A program made the position numbers and the translations under genes. The notes under the pieces are model-generated. The model worked only from the letters and a program-made list of their open reading frames with translations. It was not told the origin of the DNA and searched no databases. A stretch of DNA of 46,208 nt from an uncultured Acidimicrobiales bacterium. GTDB lineage: Bacteria > Actinomycetota > Acidimicrobiia > Acidimicrobiales > SZUA-35. The stretch lies in contig CALLGK010000060.1 in the NCBI GenBank assembly GCA_938009905.1, positions 1 through 46,208 of the forward strand. The letters run 5' to 3'. Of the stretch, positions 34,444 through 42,600 are shown one piece after another; position 1 is the first letter of the stretch, and every line of letters begins with the position of its first letter.

Positions 34444-35691
34444 GTGAACGATGCCGTTCAGCCGTCGTCGGCCACCGTGTTGCGACAGCTCTTCTTGCCC
34501 GTGTATCTGCCGGTGCTCGCTGTCAACGGCGGTACGGCAATGCTCGTGCCGATCTTGCCCCTGTACCTGCGAGACCTTGGCCTGTCGTTCACCTGGGTGT
34601 CGCTCATCATCGCGGCGGCCGGCCTCGGATCCATGTTTGCGCAACTGCCGGTTGGTCGATTGCTGCTGAAGGTCGGCGAATCGCCCGTGATGATCGGATC
34701 GCTCTTGGTCGTCGCAGTCTCGGCCGCGGTCACCGGGTTGATCGGCGCGACGGTGGCCCTTGTGGGTCTGCGGCTGATGTGGGGCGTTGGCTCTGTCGGG
34801 TGGCTGCTCTCGCGCCAAACGTTCCTGACCCGCACGGTCGACCAGGGTGTGCGAGGCCGTGCCATGTCGGTGTTTGGCGGCACTACTCGCCTGGCGTTCC
34901 TTCTTGGCCCGCTCATCAGCGGCTTCGTGGCCGCAAGTGCTGGCTTTCGAGTTGCCTTTGCCGTCGCCGGATTCACCACCGTGCTCGGCCTCTTGCCGTT
35001 GTTGTTCTGGCAGCGTCGGTCTGCGCTCGGCATTGCCGATCGGGCCGCAACAACAAAGACCGAACGAGTGTCGCTGCAACCCCACCTTGCGACGTTGGCG
35101 ATCGCCGGTGCGGCACAGATCTGCATCATGGCTGCCCGGCAAGGACGCTTTGTTGTCCTTCCGTTGCTCGGCAAGGAAGTTGGCCTCGGCGAGGAAGAGA
35201 TCGGCGCGCTGGTGGCCGCGGGCGGATTCTTCGACATGATTTTGTTTCCGGTCGCCGGATTCCTCATGGATAGGTTCGGCCGGCTCTTTGCCATCGTCCC
35301 CTCCTTCTCGCTGCTCGGCGTTGGACTGTTTGTCCTCGCCTCGGTGCAAACCACGCTCGGCATCACCCTGGCCGCCATCGTGATCGGCATCGGCAACGGA
35401 CTCGGATCTGGCACCATGCTCACCGTCAGTTCAGACCTTGCCCCGCTCGAGGCGCCGAGCGAGTTCCTCGGAGCACTCGGGATGATTCGCGACAGCGGTC
35501 GAATCGGCGGTCCGTTGGTTGTCGGATTTCTTGCTGATCAAACCGGTCTGTCGGCCTCGGCGACCGCCCTCGGCGTTGTCGCCCTTCTTGGTGCTGCCAT
35601 CTTCGGGTTTGGCGTCGGCGAAACTCGCGATCGACAAGCAACGGCGGCCACACCCATGCGAACATCGATGTCGAGCCCAAGCGGGGCCTGA
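34444..35691 (+). CDS. Major facilitator superfamily transporter
   Basis: This 415-residue protein has about 12 hydrophobic helices. It begins LPVYLPVLAVNGGTAMLVPI and has an MFS motif-A-like loop after helix 2 (LPVGRLLLKVGE) and again in the second half (GFLMDRFGR). It belongs to the drug/metabolite exporter-like MFS group; the substrate is unknown. The C-terminal tail (TAATPMRTSMSSPSGA) is short and polar. It lies 23 bp before the alpha/beta hydrolase gene. Confidence 0.87.
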   Translation: MNDAVQPSSATVLRQLFLPVYLPVLAVNGGTAMLVPILPLYLRDLGLSFTWVSLIIAAAGLGSMFAQLPVGRLLLKVGESPVMIGSLLVVAVSAAVTGLIGATVALVGLRLMWGVGSVGWLLSRQTFLTRTVDQGVRGRAMSVFGGTTRLAFLLGPLISGFVAASAGFRVAFAVAGFTTVLGLLPLLFWQRRSALGIADRAATTKTERVSLQPHLATLAIAGAAQICIMAARQGRFVVLPLLGKEVGLGEEEIGALVAAGGFFDMILFPVAGFLMDRFGRLFAIVPSFSLLGVGLFVLASVQTTLGITLAAIVIGIGNGLGSGTMLTVSSDLAPLEAPSEFLGALGMIRDSGRIGGPLVVGFLADQTGLSASATALGVVALLGAAIFGFGVGETRDRQATAATPMRTSMSSPSGA

Positions 35692-35714
35692 GCCAACTCA
35701 CCGGAGCTCCACCA

Positions 35715-36548
35715 GTGCCGTTCACCACCATTCGCAGCCGAGATCTGCCCGAGGGCCTTCGGATGTACTTCGAAGTGCACGGTCCAACTCGTGAGCCAGC
35801 GGGTCAGTACTTGCCAGTGCTCAACATTTCGGGCACGGGTGGCGATCTTCGTGAGTCGTTCCCCGACCGATCACCGCTCAACAAGGCGTTTGAGGTGTGT
35901 CACTACGACCAGCGAGGGCTCGGTCAAACCGACAAGCCAGATGGGCCGTATTCGATGGCTGGCTATGCCGACGATGCCGCTGCGCTGCTTGATGAGCTCG
36001 GGTGGGAGAAGGCCCATGTGGTTGGCACCAGCTTTGGCGGCATGGTTGCCCAGCACTTCGCGATTCGCCACCCCGAACGCCTGGGGCGATTGGTGTTGAA
36101 CTGCACGTCGCCCGGCGGGCTCCATCCGAGCTTTCCGCTGCACACGATCGAGGAGCTCGACGTTGAGGCTCGGTTGGAGCTGCGGCTCGGTTTGCTCGAC
36201 AACCGTTGGGATCCGGGGCGTGACGAACCGATTCCCGGACTCGGCGCTATCTACGACCGATACATCGCAGGCTTTCGAGATGAGCGACCATCGGAGTCAC
36301 AGGCTGGGTACCTGCGACAGATCGAAGCTCGCAGTCATCACGATGCCACGCTCGGCCTGCCGAAGATCACGGCTCCAACGCTGGTTTGCGCAGGCGCCTA
36401 CGACGATCTCGCTCCCCCGATCAACTCAGAACGCCTCGCTGAAGCCATCCCCAACGCCGAACTCCAAGTGTTCGACGGCGGCCACCTCTTCATGTTGCAG
36501 GACCGCACGTCGTTCGGCGCCATGACCGACTTCCTCAAAGGCCCGTAA
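35715..36548 (+). CDS. Alpha/beta hydrolase
   Basis: This 277-residue hydrolase has an oxyanion-region NISGTGGD, CHYDQRGLGQTDKP after strand 4, nucleophile elbow GTSFGG, acid Asp in CAGAYDDLAPP and catalytic His in DGGHLFM. The order matches the esterase/lactonase and 3-oxoadipate enol-lactonase type of alpha/beta hydrolases, but the substrate cannot be named. The GTG start at 35715 has GGAG eight bases upstream. It is probably cotranscribed with the MFS transporter. Confidence 0.88.
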   Translation: MPFTTIRSRDLPEGLRMYFEVHGPTREPAGQYLPVLNISGTGGDLRESFPDRSPLNKAFEVCHYDQRGLGQTDKPDGPYSMAGYADDAAALLDELGWEKAHVVGTSFGGMVAQHFAIRHPERLGRLVLNCTSPGGLHPSFPLHTIEELDVEARLELRLGLLDNRWDPGRDEPIPGLGAIYDRYIAGFRDERPSESQAGYLRQIEARSHHDATLGLPKITAPTLVCAGAYDDLAPPINSERLAEAIPNAELQVFDGGHLFMLQDRTSFGAMTDFLKGP

Positions 36549-36570
36549 CTCACACCCACAGCCCCTCACC

Positions 36571-36630
36571 AACCCGTTCTGGAGTCCGTAGAGCACCAAA
36601 ACGGGGGTCTACGGCCTCCAGAACCGGGTT
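36571..36630. terminator. Long imperfect inverted repeat between convergent genes
   Basis: The left arm 36571-36592 and right arm 36608-36630 pair over 21 positions with one mismatch and one bulged G, around a 15-base loop. Lying between the hydrolase (+) and methyltransferase (-) stops, it could end transcription in both directions. CCCGTT at 36573-36578 can also pair with AACGGG at 36599-36604, giving an alternative fold. Confidence 0.6.
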
Positions 36631-36653
36631 TAGGCGGTGATGTAGGCGGTGAA

Positions 36654-37301
36654 CTAGACGATGATGTCGACGATGCGGATGTTGATGTCGGACCCGTATT
36701 CAGGATGACCGGGGAGATACGGCTTGGGATCAGACCACGCCAGCGTCGCGAACTGCGCGCGCACTGACTCGAGCGCGGCCTCACACGATCGCGACTCCCA
36801 AAGGTCGGTCCGCTGTGAGAATACGACGCGACCGCCTGGACGACAGACTCGCCCGAGCTCTGCGACCACAGACGCGACGTCTGGCAAGTAGGTGAACACC
36901 CCGGCGCTCAGCACCGCGTCGAACGAATCGTCGGCCATCGGAAGGGGTTTGGTGAGATCAAGATGGGCCAGCGATTCGTACACCACCTCGCCATCGACTT
37001 CTCGCTCGCGAGCCATATCGAGTGAAGCCCGCGAGTAGTCAACGCCGACGATGTGTCCGAACCCCGCGGCCCGAAGCGCTACTCCAGCTCGTCCCGTGCC
37101 ACAACCTGCATCGAGCACCAGTGCATCGCGATCAACGTCGGCGAGCTGGGCGGTCAGCAAATCGGGGACCTGGTATCCCCACGACTCGACATCGTCGTCG
37201 TAGCCCCCCGCCCACCCGTCGTAGAGCTCAGCAATGTCAGATGGTGCGGACGAGAACTGGCTTGCGAGTCCGTCTGCAGCGCTTCCTCCTGGGTGCCCCA
37301 T
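36654..37301 (-). CDS. Class I SAM-dependent methyltransferase
   Basis: This 215-residue protein has the methyltransferase core: ELYDGWAGGYDDDVESWGYQ, motif I VLDAGCGTGRAG, VGVDYSRASLDMAR (motif II acidic residue), DDSFDAVLSAGVFTYLPD and RPGGRVVFSQRT. The N-terminal signature resembles the METTL27 (Williams-Beuren region) subgroup. The substrate is unknown. It is convergent with the alpha/beta hydrolase. ATG 37301 is the best start. Confidence 0.87.
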   Translation of the reverse strand: MGHPGGSAADGLASQFSSAPSDIAELYDGWAGGYDDDVESWGYQVPDLLTAQLADVDRDALVLDAGCGTGRAGVALRAAGFGHIVGVDYSRASLDMAREREVDGEVVYESLAHLDLTKPLPMADDSFDAVLSAGVFTYLPDVASVVAELGRVCRPGGRVVFSQRTDLWESRSCEAALESVRAQFATLAWSDPKPYLPGHPEYGSDINIRIVDIIV

Positions 37302-37374
37302 TCACACATTGTTCCACCGACTACCGTTTGAGGCCGGCCTTCAAGTCCACGCCAAATGGGCCGATGGAGGCCCC

Positions 37375-38250
37375 ATGCGTACCCGCAAGTCAGTTATTCC
37401 TACCCTTTTCGCGTCGATGCTGATCGCTGCGAGTTGCGGCGGCTCCGATGGCACCGAAGCCGGTGCCACCACGACCGTCCCCGCAGCACCAACGACGATC
37501 CAGTCCGAGGAACCGACAACGACGGCCGCCCCCACGACAACTACGACGGAAGCTCCGACTACCACCGAGGCTCCCACCACAACTGAGGCAGAAGGCCTGC
37601 AGTCGACCAGCGGCGGCGATCCCGCGGCATTCTGCGCCCTGGATGCCGACAGTGATGCACTCGACGCGGCCTATCCGGATGCGTTCATCGACCCAGAGCA
37701 GACCGAGAACTACCTCAACGAGCTCGTGCCACTTCTTGAAGAGGGCCAGGCCACCGCTCCGGCGGAAATCTCAAGTGACTTCAACGTGCTTGCCGAAGCG
37801 TTCTACAACGTCGAGGCCGAACTCGCAGCGAATGACTACAACCTGCTGCTCGCCGCCGAAGCCCTTGAACCGCTCTTTGACGATCCAACCATCGACGCAG
37901 CCGGAGACGCAGTCACCGAGTGGACCGAGGCCAACTGCGGCAGCACCGGCAGCGACGATTCCGCCATGGAAGACCTCGACCCTGAGGAACTCAACGAAGC
38001 AATGGAAGACGGCGAAGTGTCAGCCGAGCTTCTCGAACTTCTGCTTGCCACCGACACCGGCCGCCAGCTCTTCATCGAAGGCATGATGTCGGAGAGCTCG
38101 CTCACCTTCGAGCAAGCCGAGTGCTTCATCGACAACGTGCAGGTCGAAACCCTTGCCGCCGTCTCTGGCTCTGAGCCAACAGACGAGCAGACACTCGAGA
38201 TTCTCACCGCCATCACCGACTGCGAGATTCCTCTCGACGCCTTCGGCTGA
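37375..38250 (+). CDS. Thr-rich putative lipoprotein, unknown function
   Basis: This 291-residue protein has ATG 37375 with GGAGG four bases upstream. Signal peptide MRTRKSVIPTLFASMLIAAS ends at a lipobox Cys (IAASC), followed by a low-complexity linker of Thr, Pro, Ala and Glu (about residues 27-72, with repeated APTTTE units) that would hold the domain off the membrane. The acidic C-terminal domain of about 210 residues is helical, with Cys at FCALD, EANCGS, EQAECFID and ITDCEIP that could form two disulfides. No family was recognised. Confidence 0.78.
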   Translation: MRTRKSVIPTLFASMLIAASCGGSDGTEAGATTTVPAAPTTIQSEEPTTTAAPTTTTTEAPTTTEAPTTTEAEGLQSTSGGDPAAFCALDADSDALDAAYPDAFIDPEQTENYLNELVPLLEEGQATAPAEISSDFNVLAEAFYNVEAELAANDYNLLLAAEALEPLFDDPTIDAAGDAVTEWTEANCGSTGSDDSAMEDLDPEELNEAMEDGEVSAELLELLLATDTGRQLFIEGMMSESSLTFEQAECFIDNVQVETLAAVSGSEPTDEQTLEILTAITDCEIPLDAFG

Positions 38251-38301
38251 TCGCCGACGAGCACAACGCAGCGCTCCTACGAAGGACACGCTGCAAATCG
38301 C

Positions 38302-38351
38302 TCAGCGTTGCAAAAACACAGAACAATCAGCGTTTGCAAACACAGAACAAA
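38302..38351. repeat. Two tandem copies of a 25-bp sequence
   Basis: TCAGCGTTGCAAAAACACAG plus GAACAA (38302-38326) is followed directly by a near-identical copy with TCAGCGTTTGCAAAC (38327-38351). They differ by small indels in the T and A runs. The pair is noncoding, in the gap after the lipoprotein gene and just beyond the minus-strand terminator hairpin. Confidence 0.7.
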
Positions 38352-38356
38352 ACGAG

Positions 38357-38410
38357 TCGAGCCCCCGTTTGTTGCCGCCAGGGAGAAGGCGGGAACGAGC
38401 GGGGGCTCGA
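38357..38410 (-). terminator. Very long hairpin terminator of the small-protein operon
   Basis: TCGAGCCCCCG (38357-38367) pairs with CGGGGGCTCGA (38400-38410). The stem continues inward through six more pairs (two wobbles), one mismatch and CCGCC/GGCGG, leaving an 8-base loop. Read on the minus strand it is followed by CTCGTTTTGTTCTG, a usable T-tract, so it should end the two-gene minus-strand operon. It may also stop the lipoprotein transcript. Confidence 0.75.
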
Positions 38411-38544
38411 TAGATCAGCGGCACCGTGGGGAGAGTCGGTGACTGATCAGATCAGTGGCCGGTCTCAGCTGCGCTGGAGTTGAGCCTTTCGGCTGTTTGA
38501 CGTCATCTCAGGCGAGGCCTGGGATTGCGGAGACCGGTGTTGGA

Positions 38545-38814
38545 TCAAACGAAGGCCTCCCAACGACGGTCGAGCTCGGCAGAGACCTCGCGCAGGCGAG
38601 CTGCGTGGTGAGGATGAAGATCCCCGAGCCAGTCGGCGTAGGCCAACTCGGCTTCTTGCTGGACGAGTTCGTTGATCGTGATGTCTTCGCATTCACGAAG
38701 GTCGATGGTCAGGTCGGGGAAGGCAAGCACGGTGGCCGGAGCGTGGGCGACGGTCTCGGCGGCTTGCAGGGCTGGGCTTGGCTCAGCGTCGAGTGGGGCG
38801 ACAGCGGCGCTCAT
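38545..38814 (-). CDS. Small acidic protein, 89 residues, unknown
   Basis: No family was recognised. The protein has an Ala/Pro-rich N-terminus (first 35 residues), a central LTIDLRECEDITINELVQQE stretch and a C-terminal helix (HHAARLREVSAELDRRWEAF). Third codon positions are mostly G/C, which supports a real gene. Its ATG overlaps the stop of the 91-residue gene upstream (ATGA), so the two proteins are probably made together and may interact. Confidence 0.68.
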   Translation of the reverse strand: MSAAVAPLDAEPSPALQAAETVAHAPATVLAFPDLTIDLRECEDITINELVQQEAELAYADWLGDLHPHHAARLREVSAELDRRWEAFV

Positions 38815-39086
38815 CGTTGTCCTTCAACCATTTCGAAGGCGATTTCGACTGAGGCCAGGGCGCCGAGGACGACATCTTCGAACTCGCCGTCGATGGGGCC
38901 GAGCATGCGGAGGTCTTCGAGTACGTCTGAGATAAGGAGGCGGACGCCTTCGTCTTCGGTGGACTGGTGGAGGTCGAGCAGCCAGTCGGTGCAGCGGTCA
39001 AATGAGATGGCGCTTGGGCCGTCGTGGTCGGTGGCGGTGGCCCAGAAAGCTTCGCTGGTTTCGGTTGGTGTCATGATTGCGGTCAT
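38811..39086 (-). CDS. Small acidic protein, 91 residues, unknown
   Basis: No family was recognised. ATG 39086 has GGGAGAAA eight bases upstream. The protein is strongly acidic and mostly helical (SFDRCTDWLLDLHQSTEDEG, VRLLISDVLEDLRML, EDVVLGALASVEIAFEMVE), without signal peptide or transmembrane segment. Codon use is typical of the window. It is the first gene of a two-gene operon in a repeat-rich stretch. An accessory role is inferred only from its setting. Confidence 0.7.
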   Translation of the reverse strand: MTAIMTPTETSEAFWATATDHDGPSAISFDRCTDWLLDLHQSTEDEGVRLLISDVLEDLRMLGPIDGEFEDVVLGALASVEIAFEMVEGQR

Positions 39087-39141
39087 TTGGGTTTCTCCCT
39101 GTTTGAGCCCCGACTCCCCGGGGCGTTTGTTGTTAAGAGAG

Positions 39142-39147
39142 AACCTA
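39142..39147 (-). promoter_or_regulatory. Candidate -10 box of the small-protein operon
   Basis: On the minus strand TAGGTT lies about 55 bases before ATG 39086 and is identical to the box before argG. The resulting leader would contain a GCCCCG/CGGGGC hairpin and the GGGAGAAA ribosome site. Confidence 0.4.
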
Positions 39148-39235
39148 AAGCCCCGCCGGAATTCCGAAATCGGGGGAACCCCGGGTCGTTAGGGGCCCCA
39201 CTAGGGGGTTCCTCAGGAACCACCCTGAGCTGACC

Positions 39236-39266
39236 GGAAAACGGCCCGCCAAGCGGGCCGTTTTCC
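39236..39266. terminator. Perfect 14-bp bidirectional terminator hairpin
   Basis: GGAAAACGGCCCGC and GCGGGCCGTTTTCC pair perfectly around a CAA loop. The A-run on one side and T-run on the other make it a potential terminator in both directions. On the minus strand it would stop transcripts running out of the carboxylase gene before the small-protein operon. Confidence 0.85.
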
Positions 39267-39301
39267 CACTGGTAGAGACGATTTTCGCGATCAAGCTCAT
39301 A

Positions 39302-39362
39302 ACTGCCCTCCAGGCGGGCCGTTAGGCACGGAGCCCCATCACTGCCCTCCAGGCGGGCCGTT
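39302..39362. repeat. Two direct 22-bp repeats resembling decayed terminator hairpins
   Basis: ACTGCCCTCCAGGCGGGCCG plus TT occurs at 39302-39323 and exactly again at 39341-39362 (period 39 bp). Each ends in GGCGGGCCGTT, like the right arm of the terminator at 39236-39266, and retains a GCCC/GGGC core. Confidence 0.75.
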
Positions 39363-39606
39363 CATACGCCACGGAGGCTTTGCCACGCACTCGCTGCGCC
39401 AGATTGGTGCCTCGGCAGCACCGAGGTTGGCGACAGACGTGCGCCGGAAGGCGAGGACTGGCTAGCGAGCTTGCGGCGCCTGGGCGTTTCTGAGCCCCGG
39501 CGAAGAAAGGCCGTTAGCGAACGGAGTGAGCGGCAGATCCGCAGCCCCGGCGTGCGACTGGTGTCAACCGGAAGAACCGGAAGAACCCGGAAAGAGCCCG
39601 AAACGG

Positions 39607-42600
39607 CTACCAGGTGTCGATGTTTGGCCGCTTCTTGCCTCGACGAGGCAGAGGTTCTGGAGCCGACACCAACAACGTCTTGATCCAGGTCCGAGAATCG
39701 ACAGGATCAATCACGTCGTCGATCTCGAAGTGATCAGCCATGCTCACGCCCTTACCGACTTGATACATGCGATCAACCATCTCTTCGAACGTGGCAATGC
39801 GCTCGTCTGGGTCATCGATCGCGGCGAGCTCGTTGCGATACCCGAGCTTCACCGCTCCCTCGAGACCCATGCCCCCGAACTCACCGGTTGGCCACGACAC
39901 GGTGAAGAGGTTCGACTTGAAGCCACCGGCGGCCATCGCCTGAGCGCCAAGGCCGTACCCCTTGCGCAACACAATCGTGCACACGGGCACATCAAGACTT
40001 GCCCCGGTCACAAACATGCGGCTGGCATGGCGAACGAGCGCCGTCTTCTCGGCCTCGGGCCCCACCATGATCCCCGGCGTGTCACACAGGTTCACGATCG
40101 GCACGTCAAAGGCATCACAGAGCTGCATGAATCGGCTGGCTTTGTCGGCACCGTCGGAATCGATGGCGCCAGCGAGGTGCACCGGGTTGTTGGCAATCAC
40201 GCCAACCGGTCGACCTTCGATGCGAGCAAGCGCGGTGATCATGCCGGGACCAAACTCTCGACGAAGCTCCAGCACCGAGCCAACGTCAAACATCGTGTCG
40301 ATCACTTCTCGCACGTCGTAGACCCGCAGGCGGTTCTCCGGGATGATGTGGCGCAGTCGACGCTGATCTGCCGCTTCCCACTCTGCTAATGGACCCTGGA
40401 AATACGAGAGGTACTGCTTGGCCACTTCGACGGCCTCGGCCTCGTCGTCGACGAGGATGTCAATCACGCCGTTGGGAACCTGCTCGCTGATGGGACCAAC
40501 CTCGTTGGGTCGGTACACGCCGAGTCCACCGCCTTCGATCATCGCAGGTCCGCCCATGCCAACGTTTGAGTCGCGGGTTGCGATGATCACGTCACAACAG
40601 CCGAGCAACGCCGCGTTGCCGGCGAAGCAGTAGCCGCCGTTGATGCCGACGAGGGGCACGAGCCCACTGAGCTCGCCCCACAACGCGAAGGCCAAGCAAT
40701 CGAGGCCTGCGACACCAACACCATCGGTGTCGCCCGGTCGTCCGCCGCCACCCTCGGCAAAGAGAACCACGGGCAGTTCCAGATCGTGGGCCAACTCGAA
40801 GAGCCTGTCCTTCTTGCGATGGTTCTGGCTGCCCTGGGTGCCGGCCAGCACCATGTAGTCGTAGGTGACAACCACGCACTGCACGTCACGGTCAGACGTT
40901 CGATGCTCCGGAGGAAAGAGTTCGCCGTTGACCGAGCCGATGCCGCCGATCAAGCCGTCGCCTGGGGTCTTCTCGATTAGGTCGTCGATCGATCGACGCT
41001 TCCTCTGCGCTGCCACCACGAGTGGCCCCCACTCGATGAAGCTGTCGCCGTCAACGAGATGAGCGAGGTTCTCTCGGGCTGTTCGCTTACCTCGACTGTG
41101 TCGTTTGGCGACCGCTTCTGGACGGTTCTCGTCGAGCCCGTAACCATGACGCTTGATGACCTCGGCCAGGTCGGGACGAATCACATCGAGGTCGACGTCG
41201 TCTGCCGCCTCGATCGCGGCCGCCTCGACCGATCCTTCCTCGATGATCACGAGCGGCGTCGCTTCAAACACGGCATCACCAGCGACAACAGGAAGCCGGA
41301 GGATCACACCGTCTGCCGGAGCCGTGATCACATGCTCCATCTTCATCGCTTCCATCACGAGGAGTTGGGTGCCGGCGACGACTTCGTCGCCCACCGCAAC
41401 ATCGAGGCTCATGATCGTGCCCTGCATCGGGGCGAGGACGGCAAGGCCGTCAGCATCGGCCCCCGCATGATCTGCCGGCGACTGCGGCGTCGTCGGTGCA
41501 GCTTTTCCGTGGTCGAGCACAGCAAGAGGGTCGGAAGAGTCGAGCTGCGCTCCGGCCAAACCCGGCGTGCTCGCATCGGCTTCAGCGACGCCAGGAGCGT
41601 GGGCGGTCTCAATAGCGGTTGCCGCCGCAAGGAGTTCATCGAGATGATCGGAAACAAATGACGTTGGCCACGCTCCAGCGGTGAAGTCGGGTCGGTCAAG
41701 AAGTGCTTGGAGAAACGCAGCGTTGGTCCGCACGCCTGACGCATCAAACTGCTGCAAGGCTTGGCGAGCTCTGACGGTTGCGTCTGCGAGGCCGGGCGAG
41801 CGACGATGGACAATGAGCTTTGCCAACAACGAGTCGAAGCTCGGAGGCGTGATGTAGCCGGCGTAGGCATGCGTTTCGACGCGCACTCCCAAGCCACCGG
41901 GAAGATCGATGCGATCGATCAGCCCACCGCTCGGCCGTGCAGTGCCGTCGTCTTGCATCGTTTCTGCGTTGACCCGCAGTTGGATCGCGCATCCGACAGT
42001 GGGCGGGGCTTCCAAGAGTCCGAGCTCGGCCAGCGTCGCCCCCCCGGCGATCTGAAACTGGGTGTGCACAAGGTCGATGCCGAGCACTTCCTCTGTGACG
42101 GTGTGCTCGACCTGCAGCCGTGCGTTGGCCTCGATGAAGAAGACGTCTCCTGAGGTCTTGTCGGCGAGAAACTCAAAGGTGCCGAGGCCCGAATAGTTCA
42201 CGGCGGCGGCCAACGTTTCTGCGGCCTCCCACATCGCCCGGCGGGCCTCGTCGTCGAGGTCTGGCACCGGCGCAACCTCGATGATCTTCTGGTTCTGGCG
42301 CTGGATCGAGCAGTCACGATCGCCGAGCGCGGTGACCGCACCGGTTCCGTCGCCCACGATCTGCACTTCGAGGTGTCTGGCCACTTCGACGAGTCGCTCC
42401 GCGTAGACGGCTCCGTCACCAAACGCGGTGGCTGCTTCTGATGATGCTCGTTCGAAAGCTGCGGCCACATCGTCGCCAGGTCGAACCCGACGCATGCCTC
42501 GCCCACCGCCGCCGGCGACCGCCTTGAGCATCGTTGGGCCGTTGGCTTCCACCCAGGCCGCTGCCGCATCGCCACTCGGGAACGGATCTGCTCCCGGCAG

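Larger units (their letters stand above)
39087..39606. other. 520-bp noncoding stretch rich in hairpins and short repeats
   Basis: No gene is supported here. It holds a likely minus-strand promoter, a GGTTCC/GGAACC hairpin near 39208-39222, a strong 14-bp terminator hairpin (39236-39266), two 22-bp direct repeats, a CCTCGG/CCGAGG hairpin near 39410-39430 and two tandem AACCGGAAG units (39566-39583) followed by AACCCGGAAAG. No T-loop or acceptor-stem pattern of a tRNA was found. It separates the small-protein operon from the carboxylase gene, whose stop lies at its right edge. Confidence 0.6.

Noticed and set aside
34402-35349. Long open frame on the minus strand opposite the MFS gene
   Set aside because: It is rich in His, Gln, Arg and Asp with no hydrophobic core or family motif, and it mirrors the codon pattern of the clear MFS gene on the plus strand.
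38455-39192. Plus-strand open frame opposite the two small genes
   Set aside because: The minus-strand pair has ribosome site, stop/start overlap and G/C-rich third positions; the plus frame has none of these and is Ser/Arg-rich.
39321-39327. Integron attC-like core GTTAGGC
   Set aside because: No matching RYYYAAC partner at the right distance, and no integron integrase gene in the window.
39302-39362. CRISPR-like direct repeats
   Set aside because: Only two copies with a 17-base spacer, no cas genes, and the repeat resembles a nearby terminator.
39363-39606. Possible tRNA or other structured RNA gene
   Set aside because: Several short hairpins are present, but no cloverleaf, T-loop consensus or known RNA signature could be assembled.
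39526-40389. Long plus-strand open frame over the carboxylase 3' end
   Set aside because: It is antisense to a well-conserved carboxyltransferase domain; its product has no recognisable motif.
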